Of a DNA stretch of 50,410 nt, positions 37,429 through 45,927 are shown one piece after another. Source of the DNA: a virus; IMG/VR virus record IMGVR_UViG_3300042731_009922, positions 1-50,410 of that record. One strand, written 5' to 3'. The position numbers were made by a program, and so were the translations under genes. Numbering within the stretch: the first letter of the stretch is position 1; each line of letters opens with the position of its first letter. The notes below the pieces were generated by a model. It had not been told where the DNA came from. It worked only from the letters and a program-made list of their open reading frames with translations, and did not search any database.

Positions 37429-38141
37429 CAGACAAAGGATCCACACCCAGCTTGGCGGAGGTGCTGCAAGCTGCTCTCGACAGCTTCAGGGGGCAGCTGC
37501 ACGTAGCCATGCCTGGGATTGTGGTGTCCTATGATGAGGCGAAACAGAAGGCCAACGTACAGCCGCAGGTCAAGAGCTTGATCATTGATCAGGACGGCAA
37601 CGAAGAATCGTTGTCCTTGCCGGAGCTGCCATCGGTGCCTGTGGTTTTCCCACGAGGTGGCGGTTTTTTTGTGTCGTTTCCCTTGCAGCCTGGTGATCAA
37701 GTCCTGCTCGTGGTCTGCGACAGAGAGCTCAACGTGTGGAAAAGCAAGGGGGGTAATACGACGCCCCAGGATCCGCGCACGCATCATCTTGCGGATGCCG
37801 TGGCCATACCCGGATGCTATCCTTTTACCGATGTGCTTGCGGACGCGCATGCATCCAATATGGTATTGGGCAAGGATGGCGGTGCGCAGGTGCATGTCAA
37901 AGCTGATGAGATTGATCTGTACGAGGAAAATGCCGCGGATTTCGTAGCGCTTGCGACTGATGTCAAAGGGGAATTGGACGCAGTAAAAGCAGATCTGGAC
38001 GCTTTGAAAACAGCGCTTGCTGCACATACGCATATTGGAGTGACGGTGGGGACTGCTAGCTCCGGCGTTAGTACCGGATTTGCAACTTGGACACCGCACA
38101 CTCCGGGCTCTGTTGCAGCCACGAAGGTAAAGGCTACCTGA
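37425..38141 (+). CDS. Baseplate spike, gpV/Gp138-like
   Basis: The 238-residue protein shows a Gp138-type OB domain (GIVVSYDEAKQKANVQPQVKSLI...LPSVPVVFPRGGGFFVSFPLQPGDQVLLVVCDRELNVW) followed by a short coiled coil (VKGELDAVKADLDALKTAL) and AAHTHIGVTVGTASSG. The THIG-like C-terminal tip with His suits a metal-binding spike apex. It punctures the outer membrane during contraction. It overlaps the hub gene by four bases. Confidence 0.82.
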   Translation: MTDKGSTPSLAEVLQAALDSFRGQLHVAMPGIVVSYDEAKQKANVQPQVKSLIIDQDGNEESLSLPELPSVPVVFPRGGGFFVSFPLQPGDQVLLVVCDRELNVWKSKGGNTTPQDPRTHHLADAVAIPGCYPFTDVLADAHASNMVLGKDGGAQVHVKADEIDLYEENAADFVALATDVKGELDAVKADLDALKTALAAHTHIGVTVGTASSGVSTGFATWTPHTPGSVAATKVKAT

Positions 38142-38142
38142 C

Positions 38143-38505
38143 ATGGACCTCAAGCTCGACAGCACAGGCGACTTGGACACCACTGGTGGCGAGCTGTCGC
38201 TTGTCACAGGGGCCGATGCGATGGCGCAGCAAGGTAAGATGCGCTTGCGTATGCTGCTCGGTGAGTGGCACCTGGACCAGCGCCAGGGTATGCCTTGGCT
38301 GCAGGTCATTCTCGCGGTCAAACCCTTTCCTTCGGAATACGCAGTATCGAAGATTCGACAGGCTTTGTTGGGTGTCCCTGGGATAGTAGGGGTGCGCAAT
38401 ATTTCTGTGACGCCTGAGATGTCGACGCGTCGGGCGTTCGTGTCGTTCGAGGCGATAGGCAATGAGGGTTTGCCTGTGGTCTTTGAGGAGTTTGTCCTAC
38501 CATGA
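38143..38505 (+). CDS. Baseplate wedge, gp25/gpW-like
   Basis: The 120-residue protein carries the gp25-like pattern (LVTGADAMAQQGKMRLRMLLGEWHLDQRQGMPWLQVIL...AVSKIRQALLGVPGIVGVRNISV). The EWHLDQRQG motif is where gp25 proteins contact the sheath. It overlaps the J-like gene by four bases. Confidence 0.82.
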   Translation: MDLKLDSTGDLDTTGGELSLVTGADAMAQQGKMRLRMLLGEWHLDQRQGMPWLQVILAVKPFPSEYAVSKIRQALLGVPGIVGVRNISVTPEMSTRRAFVSFEAIGNEGLPVVFEEFVLP

Positions 38506-39692
38506 GCGGCGTCGAGTCCACGGGGTTTGTCACCAAGACGACAGCCGAGGTCTTGGCCGAGCTAGAGACGGCAGTCAAGGACGCGCTGGGTGCCGAGATG
38601 AACACCGAAGCGGATTCGGTGATGGGCATTATCCTGGGCATCCTGGCCGACAAGTACGGCGAGCACTGGGAGGTCATGCAAGCTGTATATTCCGCCAGGG
38701 ATCCAGATGCCGCTGCGGCAGCCGCGCTGGATGCCGTGTGCGCTCTGACAGGTACATTGAGGGAGGCTGCTACCAAAAGTGATGTGACTGTGACCGTGAC
38801 ATGCACAGGCGTTGTCAGTGTAGCGGTAGGCAACTTCATTGTCAGCGTGGACGGCAACTCGGACGCGCGTTTTGTGAATGCAGAAGCGATCACGGCCGGC
38901 GGCGCGGGTGACGTTGATGTGTTGTTTGAGGCGGAGGAAGCCGGCGCGGTTGTGGCGAATGCGGGCACATTGACCGTCATAGAGACGCCTGTGGCCAATA
39001 TCTCCGCCGTGACCAACACATTGGATGCTGATACCGGCAGCGAAACGGAGGGTGATACGGCCCTGCGCACCAAGCGCCTGGTGGAGCTGGAGGCGGTCGG
39101 GGCCGGAACGTTCGACACGGTCAAGGCCCGCCTGGCTCAGGCCGACGGGGTGGAGCACAGTACCCTGTACGAAAACACGACAGGCCGCACGGACAGCAAC
39201 GGTATCCTGGGTCATCACATGTGGCCGATAGTCTATGGATCGCCCATGCCTGACGGGGACGACGTAGCCCAGGCATTGTGGGATGCGAAGCCCGCCGGTG
39301 TAGGCATGCACGGATCTTCCAGCGGGACTGCGACGGACGCTGAAGGCAATTCTCAAACCGTAAGTTACGACGAAGCCACGGTGATCACGGTGCATGTGGC
39401 TATAACAGTGAGCACGGATGCAGACCTGTACCCCACCGACGGCGATGATCAGATCAAGGCGGCAATCATCGCCGCAAGGGAGGCTTTTATTGCAGCTCAA
39501 GACGGGCAAGGTATCGGCCTGGATGTTTATTCGGAGCTGCTCAAGGCTGCAGCATTCGAGGTGGCTGGAGTCATAGACATCACTGCTTGGACTATAGACA
39601 CGGTCGATCCTCCTGTGGCCTCTTCCAACATCGTCATAAACGTGGACGAGTTTGCCTATTTCGACACGGCAAACATAGACGTGACGAGCTGA
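38502..39692 (+). CDS. Baseplate J-like protein (gp6/gpJ family)
   Basis: The 396-residue protein has the J-like organisation: an N-terminal helical part (EVLAELETAVKDALGAEMNTEADSVMGIILGILADKYGEHWEV), the TGT-LREAATKS strand domain, and the internal SETEGDTALRTKRLVELEAVGAGTFDTVKARLAQADGVEHSTLYEN segment typical of the family. It builds the wedge ring. It ends two bases before the next ATG. Confidence 0.88.
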   Translation: MSGVESTGFVTKTTAEVLAELETAVKDALGAEMNTEADSVMGIILGILADKYGEHWEVMQAVYSARDPDAAAAAALDAVCALTGTLREAATKSDVTVTVTCTGVVSVAVGNFIVSVDGNSDARFVNAEAITAGGAGDVDVLFEAEEAGAVVANAGTLTVIETPVANISAVTNTLDADTGSETEGDTALRTKRLVELEAVGAGTFDTVKARLAQADGVEHSTLYENTTGRTDSNGILGHHMWPIVYGSPMPDGDDVAQALWDAKPAGVGMHGSSSGTATDAEGNSQTVSYDEATVITVHVAITVSTDADLYPTDGDDQIKAAIIAAREAFIAAQDGQGIGLDVYSELLKAAAFEVAGVIDITAWTIDTVDPPVASSNIVINVDEFAYFDTANIDVTS

Positions 39693-39694
39693 GC

Positions 39695-41224
39695 ATGGCG
39701 CTCGAGGAGATCACCAACCACGGGGACCTGGCTGTAGGGCTTCTGCTCGAACAGCTCAAGGACGAGGAGAAGCTAGAAGCCTTCCTGCGCGCGCTTGTAG
39801 GTCCTGCGCAGGAGCTGGAGGAAGTAGCTCACGACCTGGACACGGAGATGCGCCTGGACAACGCTGTAGGCGAGCAGCTGGATATGATTGGTCGCATCGT
39901 CAACTTGCTGAGAGGAAGTCTGTCCGACAGCGAATACAGGACAAGGCTGCGCGCGCACATACGCGCCAACAGATCCGAGGGTACGCCCGATGACTTGCTT
40001 GAGGTGCTGCGCCTGATGGTGCCCACCAATGGTCTGTCCATTGAGGAGTACCCTATCGGCGCCGTGATGCGCATTGCCGATGCATTGTCCGAGGATCCGG
40101 ATGCTATCGTGTCCGAGCTGACACGGACACGTCCCTCTGCTGTGCCCTTGCATCTGGAGTACACGGTTGTCGATGACACGGACACGTTCCAATTCGCGTC
40201 GGGTGATACAGAGGAGGCGGATACTGCCGCAGGTTTTGCTGATCAAGGATGGGTCGCTGTAGGAGCCGCCACAGGATCAGGCGCTTATATTGTGACAAGC
40301 ACTGATGGTACTACGTGGACACAAAGATCCAATCCTTTGGATGAGAGACTTAACGCTGTAGCATCTAATAGAGAGAATGTACTTATAGCGGTAGGTACTG
40401 TGATAGTAGCCAAACCCTATGCTGTTAGATCTATCGACTATGGGGTCACCTGGTCACAATTGACAATAACAGATGGGTCTCCATATGCGAGTCTTAACGG
40501 TATCACATACAGCCCAGATCTGGATTTATGGGTAGCTGTAGGCGGCGATCTGGGACCTTACGCCTCTATCTACACCTCAGATGATGATGGCGATACGTGG
40601 ACCGAGAGGAGCAATCCCGATGATTGTGATTTGTACAGTGTCACATGGTGCCCTGCCTTGTCTCTGTTTATTGCAGTAGGTTCGGATGACGGTGTTGATA
40701 GCTACATCATTACAAGCCCTGATGGGATTACATGGACAGAACGGGCCAATCCAAAGGCATTTGATTTGAGAGGCGTGTGCTGGAGCGAGCAGCTTGGTTT
40801 GGCTGTGGCAGTAGGTCAGCAGGACGGTGTAGACAGTTACATAGTGACAAGTCCTGATGGGATTGTATGGACGGAACGCGCCAACCCTCAAAACAAGTTC
40901 ATGTATGGGGTCGTATGGAGTCCTTTGCTAGAGCTTTTTTTGGCTATCGGATCATACGGTGTTGATAGCTATATCATCACAAGTCCTGATGGGATCACAT
41001 GGACGGAGCAGACCACACCGACGACTACGAATCTATTTGGTATAGATGTATCAGGATTGGGTAATGTCATCGCTGTAGGTAGTCATGATGGTGCAGACGC
41101 TACTATTTTGCTATCGGATGATGGTACTACATGGACTGAGCAATCCAACCCATCAAGCTATCATTTGTACGGCATCGCAGGAATGCTACAAGGCGGCACA
41201 TGGGCTCACGTCAAGGAGACATAG
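39695..41224 (+). CDS. DUF2612-like baseplate protein fused to beta-propeller repeats
   Basis: The 509-residue protein joins two modules. Residues 1 to about 165 follow the DUF2612/gpI-like baseplate pattern (LLLEQLKDEEKLEAFLRALVGPAQELEEVAHDLDTEMRLDNAVGEQLDMIGRIVNL). From about 185 to the end there are repeated blades such as DSYIITSPDGITWTERANP, the BNR/sortilin-like propeller pattern. The propeller could bind a cell-surface glycan. The DNA shifts to lower GC exactly where the propeller begins, suggesting a transferred receptor-binding domain. Confidence 0.75.
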   Translation: MALEEITNHGDLAVGLLLEQLKDEEKLEAFLRALVGPAQELEEVAHDLDTEMRLDNAVGEQLDMIGRIVNLLRGSLSDSEYRTRLRAHIRANRSEGTPDDLLEVLRLMVPTNGLSIEEYPIGAVMRIADALSEDPDAIVSELTRTRPSAVPLHLEYTVVDDTDTFQFASGDTEEADTAAGFADQGWVAVGAATGSGAYIVTSTDGTTWTQRSNPLDERLNAVASNRENVLIAVGTVIVAKPYAVRSIDYGVTWSQLTITDGSPYASLNGITYSPDLDLWVAVGGDLGPYASIYTSDDDGDTWTERSNPDDCDLYSVTWCPALSLFIAVGSDDGVDSYIITSPDGITWTERANPKAFDLRGVCWSEQLGLAVAVGQQDGVDSYIVTSPDGIVWTERANPQNKFMYGVVWSPLLELFLAIGSYGVDSYIITSPDGITWTEQTTPTTTNLFGIDVSGLGNVIAVGSHDGADATILLSDDGTTWTEQSNPSSYHLYGIAGMLQGGTWAHVKET

Positions 41225-41227
41225 GGC

Positions 41228-42367
41228 ATGACTAAACCGACAGACCTTCCCAGGTGGGCGACAGATGCCGGACGGACGCTGGAGCCGACGAGCGGGGAGA
41301 AGGACACTGGCTGGCAGGCCGCTTACAAGCCGCCCGCTCGAAAGATGAACTGGTTATTCAATAATGTGTATGAATGGCTAATGGCTATTCGAATAGGACA
41401 GGTGAAGAATTGGCAATGGGGCAACACCTATCATTCATTCTTGGGCGTAGCAGGAGATCCTTCGGAGCAAGTGTTTGCCGCTAGCGGGGTAGATGGCATT
41501 TGGGCTAGTAGAGACGGCGCGGGTTGGAAGAGGATCGCAAATTTTAGTGGTACCGATCACGATCATTTTGCAATGCATTTTGCAGATTCTATTTGGGTAA
41601 GCGTAGGGCGCAGTGAATTGACAGATGGACATAAAGCAGAGGCTCGTTATACCTCTAGCAATGATCCTTTTGGTACCTGGAATCTTTCCACCGTCACAGG
41701 AGCGGCTGTAGATACTGCATTGCGAGGGGTCGCATATGGCAATAGCGTCTGGGTGGCTGTTGGTGATAATGCCGAAATCGTATCAGCTGCCTCTCCCCCT
41801 ACTACATGGACTCGTCGCACAGCGGCTGGATCGTATTCCGGGGATTTTCAAGATGTGTGGTTCGATGCCACGCTAAGTCTTTTCATTGCTGTGGGATCTG
41901 GAGGGGAGATTCAATATAGCAGCGATGGTACTACATGGAGCCAGGGCACGGCCGATGGGTCATATTCCGATATTTTTTATGGGGTGTGTTCCGATGGGCT
42001 GGGTACCATTGTGGCTGTGGGCGAGAATGGAGAAATTCAAAAATCAACAAATGGTAGTACTTGGGCGACACAGACAAATCCCGAAGGCATCACTTTAGCA
42101 AGTGACTACGACGATTGGGCAGGGATTCATTATGCAGAGGGTTGTTTTGTAATCTGTGCTGCGGAGATTACAATCAATGCCGGGGATGTCTTTTTAGCCA
42201 TTTCCGAGGATGGTGAGTCTTGGGAGCTTGCATCTGTGCCGGTAGTGGGTGCAGCAGGCAAGGGCATGGACGGGCCCTCGGATATAGGTTTTAACGGCTC
42301 GCGCTGGATCGTGGTTGGGGGTCCTACTAGTGCAGACTACCTTTTGCTGGGGTTGGCCTTTGGGTAA
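41228..42367 (+). CDS. Tail fibre-like protein with beta-propeller repeats
   Basis: The 379-residue protein starts with a short attachment-type segment (DLPRWATDAGRTLEPTSGEKDTGWQAAYKPPARKMNWLFNNVYEWL), common at the N-termini of phage tail proteins. It is followed by propeller blades (WVAVGDNAEI, FIAVGSGGEIQYSSDGTTW, IVAVGENGEIQKSTNGSTW). It is probably the receptor-binding protein, alone or with the upstream propeller. GC content is low compared with the baseplate genes. Confidence 0.75.
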   Translation: MTKPTDLPRWATDAGRTLEPTSGEKDTGWQAAYKPPARKMNWLFNNVYEWLMAIRIGQVKNWQWGNTYHSFLGVAGDPSEQVFAASGVDGIWASRDGAGWKRIANFSGTDHDHFAMHFADSIWVSVGRSELTDGHKAEARYTSSNDPFGTWNLSTVTGAAVDTALRGVAYGNSVWVAVGDNAEIVSAASPPTTWTRRTAAGSYSGDFQDVWFDATLSLFIAVGSGGEIQYSSDGTTWSQGTADGSYSDIFYGVCSDGLGTIVAVGENGEIQKSTNGSTWATQTNPEGITLASDYDDWAGIHYAEGCFVICAAEITINAGDVFLAISEDGESWELASVPVVGAAGKGMDGPSDIGFNGSRWIVVGGPTSADYLLLGLAFG

Positions 42368-42421
42368 GCATACTTGCGCAGCCTCGCAGGGGTTTGTAGA
42401 GTTATTGTAAAGGAGCACGCA

Positions 42422-42868
42422 ATGAGGACTTTGATTTTTGCTATTTGTGTTTTGATACCATCACTGGCTCTGGCTCAGCAGGAGCTTTCGGCCGACTACC
42501 TGGATATGGATGGCGTGTCGCTTGCGGACACGCCGGAAACCGAAGCCGTCCCTATGGCGGCGCACGGGCAAATGACGCAGCTCACCCTGCGCTACACCAT
42601 CACATGGGGCACATCCACAAAGATGACTGTCAAGTGCAAGACTTCCGCCAGCGAGGCATCGGGCTACACGTGGGTGGATGCATGCCAATACGACGGTACA
42701 TACCACCAGTGCAAACCGCTCGTGTGGCGTTGGGACAGTACCAACAGCCCGGATGGCTTGGCTACATTGGAGCTCCGATCAAATGCCCGGTACGTGATTT
42801 GCGTTTCCGATGATCCAGACGACGGTACCGGGACCGTGGTGGTGACTGGAACGAGGGGGCGGCCATGA
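42422..42868 (+). CDS. Secreted protein with Sec signal peptide, 148 aa
   Basis: MRTLIFAICVLIPSLALAQQ is a clear Sec signal peptide with an ALA-QQ cleavage site. The mature part (about 128 residues) is beta-rich with several cysteines (VKCKTSAS, DACQYDGTYHQC) that could form disulfides in the periplasm. ATG 42422 has AAAGGAG before it. The protein is not recognised. A role in the envelope (exclusion, lysis control or a surface display) is possible. Confidence 0.6.
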   Translation: MRTLIFAICVLIPSLALAQQELSADYLDMDGVSLADTPETEAVPMAAHGQMTQLTLRYTITWGTSTKMTVKCKTSASEASGYTWVDACQYDGTYHQCKPLVWRWDSTNSPDGLATLELRSNARYVICVSDDPDDGTGTVVVTGTRGRP

Positions 42869-42984
42869 CAAGCATCGCTTGGGTTGCCCATATGCCTGAT
42901 GGTCAGCCGGTATATTGCGCTGTGCTGTCGGATGGTTCAATTGTAATATCATACGACGGAATCGATTGGGAGGTGTTGCAATGA
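42865..42984 (+). CDS. Small 39-aa peptide gene
   Basis: The frame MTSIAWVAHMPDGQPVYCAVLSDGSIVISYDGIDWEVLQ begins in an ATGA overlap with the secreted gene and ends in an ATGATG overlap with the next gene, the style of overlap used by real genes here. It resembles a single propeller-type blade (SDGSIVISYDGIDW) and might be a fragment of the fibre module. Confidence 0.5.
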   Translation: MTSIAWVAHMPDGQPVYCAVLSDGSIVISYDGIDWEVLQ

Positions 42985-44360
42985 TGTTCAGAAATGATTT
43001 TAATCGCGTGCTGGCTGCGCTTCTAGCCTCTCTGGCGGTCGCTGCTTTGCTGCTCGTCGAGGCCTCAAAAGCCCGTGCCGAAGGGTGGTTCAATCCGGGC
43101 ATCGAGGGGGGTAGTGGTCTGAGCTCAGGTGAGTACGACCTGGATGGCGACTGCTTAAGATTTGACGATGCCGGAGATCCGAATACCTATTTGTGTCCGA
43201 GCGCCGCCGACGAGGTGACGCTGACTTGTGGCGGCGCCGATGTGTGGGTCTGCAACGCGTCTGGTTGCGATCTGGCAGGAGAGCTCGGTGCGGTGACGTC
43301 GTTGGATGCCACTACACTCGCTACTATCGTCGCAGCTATCAGCGGCAACGGTTCCGAGTACGATGATGACGTTTCGGTGTGCTGGGGCGACGACGATGAT
43401 TTTTGTATCGAGCACGATACGGATGGTTCACCAGATGGCCTGCGGCTCACTCAGGCGGACTGTGATGGATCGCCGTGCAACCCGTTGGAGTTTTATAAGA
43501 GCGGCGGGGATAACGTGATTGCGATGCGTGCTTCGTCGTTCACGAACCCGGATGGCAAGATGACATTCGGGCTGGCGGGAGCGTCGAGTTATGCGTGCGG
43601 GGCGAATTGCTCTCATTTTAGCGGACCTGTGGAATTTAGCGATGTGGCAAGTTTCGGTAATTATGCCCTTTTCTATAGCACTGCAGGTTTCTATGGTCAT
43701 TTAACCATGGCCAGAAATAAGTTACTATACGTTGGTCCTGAGGGAATGTGGCTTGTCCTTTCTACAGAATATTCACCATATCCAGGCGGATTCTTCCTAC
43801 ATCCTAGTTCGAATCACTTACTTGTCGGAAGTCAAACGTATTACGAATATAATTATGGTTATTCTGTACCAGACGACCCTACGATTATATTGAAGTCAAG
43901 CGAAAATCCAGCAACGGACAGCACTCAGGATTCGTGGTGGACATGGAACCGCTTAGCCCTTGGCGGTAACGGGGGCGGTTACGGTTGCATCAACCAAACC
44001 ATCGCCTACGATGACTTCACGGATGGCGGCGGGTTAGTTGGGACTCTCATACTCAATGAAGGCATCCCGGACGGTGCGGTTGTGCAACGTTCTCTTTTGC
44101 ACAGTTTGACGGGATTTACCGGTGGCGCTAACACAACAGCGACCGCCCAGATAGGGGACGGCACCGACGCAGATAGATATACCACAGGCACGCCGGACGT
44201 GTACACGTCCAACGCAAGCGGTGCGGATCTCGGCGTCCCGTCAGGTACGGTATTTCACGACGACGAGAAAGATGTGACTGTTACCGTCACGGTCGACAAT
44301 GATTGGGGCACAATTGCAGCAGGGGAAGCAACCGTAGCTGTTTGTTATTGGACACCTTGA
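42981..44360 (+). CDS. Large exported or tail-appendage-like protein
   Basis: The 459-residue protein starts with a signal-like hydrophobic segment (LAALLASLAVAALLLVEASKARAEG, cut probable after ARA). Then come acidic and Cys-containing parts (CWGDDDDFCIEHDTDGSPDGLRL, reminiscent of phage fibre sequence) and a C-terminal beta-sandwich (TLILNEGIPDGAVVQRSLLHSLTGFTGGANTTATAQIGDGTDADRY). An interior AT-rich stretch (about 43620-43930) differs in composition from the flanks. A structural appendage or a secreted surface protein are both possible. Confidence 0.55.
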   Translation: MMFRNDFNRVLAALLASLAVAALLLVEASKARAEGWFNPGIEGGSGLSSGEYDLDGDCLRFDDAGDPNTYLCPSAADEVTLTCGGADVWVCNASGCDLAGELGAVTSLDATTLATIVAAISGNGSEYDDDVSVCWGDDDDFCIEHDTDGSPDGLRLTQADCDGSPCNPLEFYKSGGDNVIAMRASSFTNPDGKMTFGLAGASSYACGANCSHFSGPVEFSDVASFGNYALFYSTAGFYGHLTMARNKLLYVGPEGMWLVLSTEYSPYPGGFFLHPSSNHLLVGSQTYYEYNYGYSVPDDPTIILKSSENPATDSTQDSWWTWNRLALGGNGGGYGCINQTIAYDDFTDGGGLVGTLILNEGIPDGAVVQRSLLHSLTGFTGGANTTATAQIGDGTDADRYTTGTPDVYTSNASGADLGVPSGTVFHDDEKDVTVTVTVDNDWGTIAAGEATVAVCYWTP

Positions 44361-44375
44361 CGCAGAGGATTTGAC

Positions 44376-44687
44376 ATGACAGGAAAAATTATTGCATTGA
44401 TCGCCGGTATTATGCTGGGTGGGATTTCGGCTAATGTACCTAAGACCTTCTCTTTATCTCTCGATAATTCCGGAGCAGTAGCACAAGCGCTGTGGAATTG
44501 GGTTGAAGCACGCAGTTGCGGTTCTTTTGATTCCTCCTATGGGCTGTCAGCGGGCACATGCGCTACGCTAATGGACCCGTGCATTGCCGGGACGGTCTTC
44601 TCAGCCACGTGCAACGGCACCACGAATCAGACGGACATGTCCGTCTCGTACAATCCGCCCGGACAATTCGAGGTGACCGTCCCTTAG
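44376..44687 (+). CDS. Secreted Cys-rich protein, 103 aa
   Basis: An N-terminal signal peptide (MTGKIIALIAGIMLGGISAN) precedes a mature domain with four cysteines (RSCGSFDSSYG, AGTCATLMDPCIAG, SATCNG) that could form two disulfide bonds. It is the third signal-bearing gene in a row. No family is recognised. It lies just before the lysis-type genes. Confidence 0.5.
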   Translation: MTGKIIALIAGIMLGGISANVPKTFSLSLDNSGAVAQALWNWVEARSCGSFDSSYGLSAGTCATLMDPCIAGTVFSATCNGTTNQTDMSVSYNPPGQFEVTVP

Positions 44688-44697
44688 GAGTAGAGAA

Positions 44698-44958
44698 GTG
44701 GCAGTACAACGCAAAGGCCTGAAGTGGTGGGGAGCTGGCATCGGAATCTTCACGACGCTACTTGGTGGATCGATTGCCGGGTTTACGCTCTGTGACAGAG
44801 TCAACGCGGCGGATCCGTGGTCGGCCCGAAAAGAGATTGATGGGCTCGACGCACGCGTGACCGCGCTCGAGAAAGGCCAAGCGGAGATCAAGGGGATGCT
44901 TCGCGCAGTGGTCGAGGCAACCGGGGCTCGTTACGATCCACCATCTGACAGAGAGTGA
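44698..44958 (+). CDS. Membrane-anchored coiled-coil protein (lysis-associated?)
   Basis: GTG 44698 begins an 86-residue protein with one transmembrane helix (about 10-32: WWGAGIGIFTTLLGGSIAGFTL) and a heptad-like periplasmic tail (ARKEIDGLDARVTALEKGQAEIKGMLRAVVEA). The layout suits XhlA/antiholin-type or spanin-type proteins. It is placed directly before a holin-like gene. The specific role is not certain. Confidence 0.5.
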   Translation: MAVQRKGLKWWGAGIGIFTTLLGGSIAGFTLCDRVNAADPWSARKEIDGLDARVTALEKGQAEIKGMLRAVVEATGARYDPPSDRE

Positions 44959-45009
44959 CAAGGTCGCTTGTCTTGTGGTAGCATCAGCGCATGCTCGAGG
45001 AGACATGAC

Positions 45010-45243
45010 ATGCAACCGCTACCTCATGACGGATGGAAAAGCCGAACCTACCTGACCACGCTTGGCCTCTTAGCCCTTGTCTTGATCGTGTCCGTCGTGT
45101 GCCTGTTCTGGCCCGGTGAGGAGCCCAAGTGTACGTTTGTCGAATGGACAGGATTTGTGCAGGGCCCGGTGGTGTGGATTCTCGGGCTCGGTCTGGGCAA
45201 GGCGGGCTGGGACAAGCACGAGCAGCGCAAGGCTGCTCAGTGA
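45010..45243 (+). CDS. Holin-like membrane protein
   Basis: The 77-residue protein has two hydrophobic segments (TTLGLLALVLIVSVVCLFW and FVQGPVVWILGLGLGKAGW) and a charged C-terminus (DKHEQRKAAQ), a class II holin-like layout. Holins make pores that trigger lysis. ATG 45010 is preceded by GAGGAG. Next come two spanin-like genes. Confidence 0.6.
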   Translation: MQPLPHDGWKSRTYLTTLGLLALVLIVSVVCLFWPGEEPKCTFVEWTGFVQGPVVWILGLGLGKAGWDKHEQRKAAQ

Positions 45244-45533
45244 TCAAGGTGCTCAAATGGGCAGTGGGCCTGCTCGGGCTCCTACTCGGCGCCGCGGGCA
45301 CGGCGCTTTGGCTGAGGCGCAAGCCCATGATCTCGGCGGATGCTGCCAAAAAGACCGCCGCAGACGCCTCCAGGAGAGCCGAAAAGACCAGGCGGGATGC
45401 CCAGAACCTGGCGAGCTTAGAGACGCGTCAGGACCGCACAAAGACGCAGGAGCGGCAAGATGCTGACGATGTGGACCTTGGCGGCATGCTTGATCGCCTC
45501 GACGCCAGTGCCAGATCTCGCCCCAAGGGATGA
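45240..45533 (+). CDS. Rz-like inner-membrane spanin (putative)
   Basis: GTG 45240 overlaps the holin-like gene (GTGA). The 97-residue product has an N-terminal anchor helix (KVLKWAVGLLGLLLGAAGTALWL) and a long charged periplasmic coiled-coil region (AAKKTAADASRRAEKTRRDAQNLASLETRQDRTKTQE), the Rz i-spanin design. The next gene starts inside it, as Rz1 does in Rz. Confidence 0.65.
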   Translation: MIKVLKWAVGLLGLLLGAAGTALWLRRKPMISADAAKKTAADASRRAEKTRRDAQNLASLETRQDRTKTQERQDADDVDLGGMLDRLDASARSRPKG

Positions 45534-45927
45534 TGTTTGGGAGGCGCCCTCCCTGCCAGCATGGCCAGAGGGGTTGTCTGGTTGGCGCCGTACACCGGGA
45601 CAGGCCAAATGCTTCGCCGGCGGGCTCGAGCTGGGCAGAGGCATCTGGCTGCCACATCCCTACAATGTCGCGCTGACAGAGAGACTCAAAGCCTGCGAGG
45701 GTCTACCGGGTCTGATGCAGCGACAGCTCGAGCGCATCCAAGGGAAGATCCTGCCTGACTTTGTCAACGCAGCCGTGAACGAATCTCTGGCATGGGACAG
45801 GGCGCAAAGGATCGCCGAGCAGGAGAGCGCGGGTTTTCTGTCAGATCTTGCTCTGACGGTCGCGATCGTGGTCGGTGTGTTAGGGTTCGCCGGCGGGCTC
45901 GCGATCGGCATCGTCGCTGCGCAGTAG
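45460..45927 (+). CDS. Rz1-like lipoprotein with C-terminal membrane helix (o- or u-spanin candidate)
   Basis: ATG 45460 lies inside the Rz-like gene in another frame, with AGGAG upstream, matching embedded Rz1 genes. The N-terminus MLTMWTLAACLIAS contains an LAAC lipobox, so it is probably a lipoprotein. Unlike short Rz1 proteins, it is 155 residues long and ends in a second hydrophobic helix (ALTVAIVVGVLGFAGGLAIGIVAAQ), as in unimolecular spanins. It converges with the leftward arm, overlapping the last gene by 48 bases. Confidence 0.6.
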   Translation: MLTMWTLAACLIASTPVPDLAPRDDVWEAPSLPAWPEGLSGWRRTPGQAKCFAGGLELGRGIWLPHPYNVALTERLKACEGLPGLMQRQLERIQGKILPDFVNAAVNESLAWDRAQRIAEQESAGFLSDLALTVAIVVGVLGFAGGLAIGIVAAQ

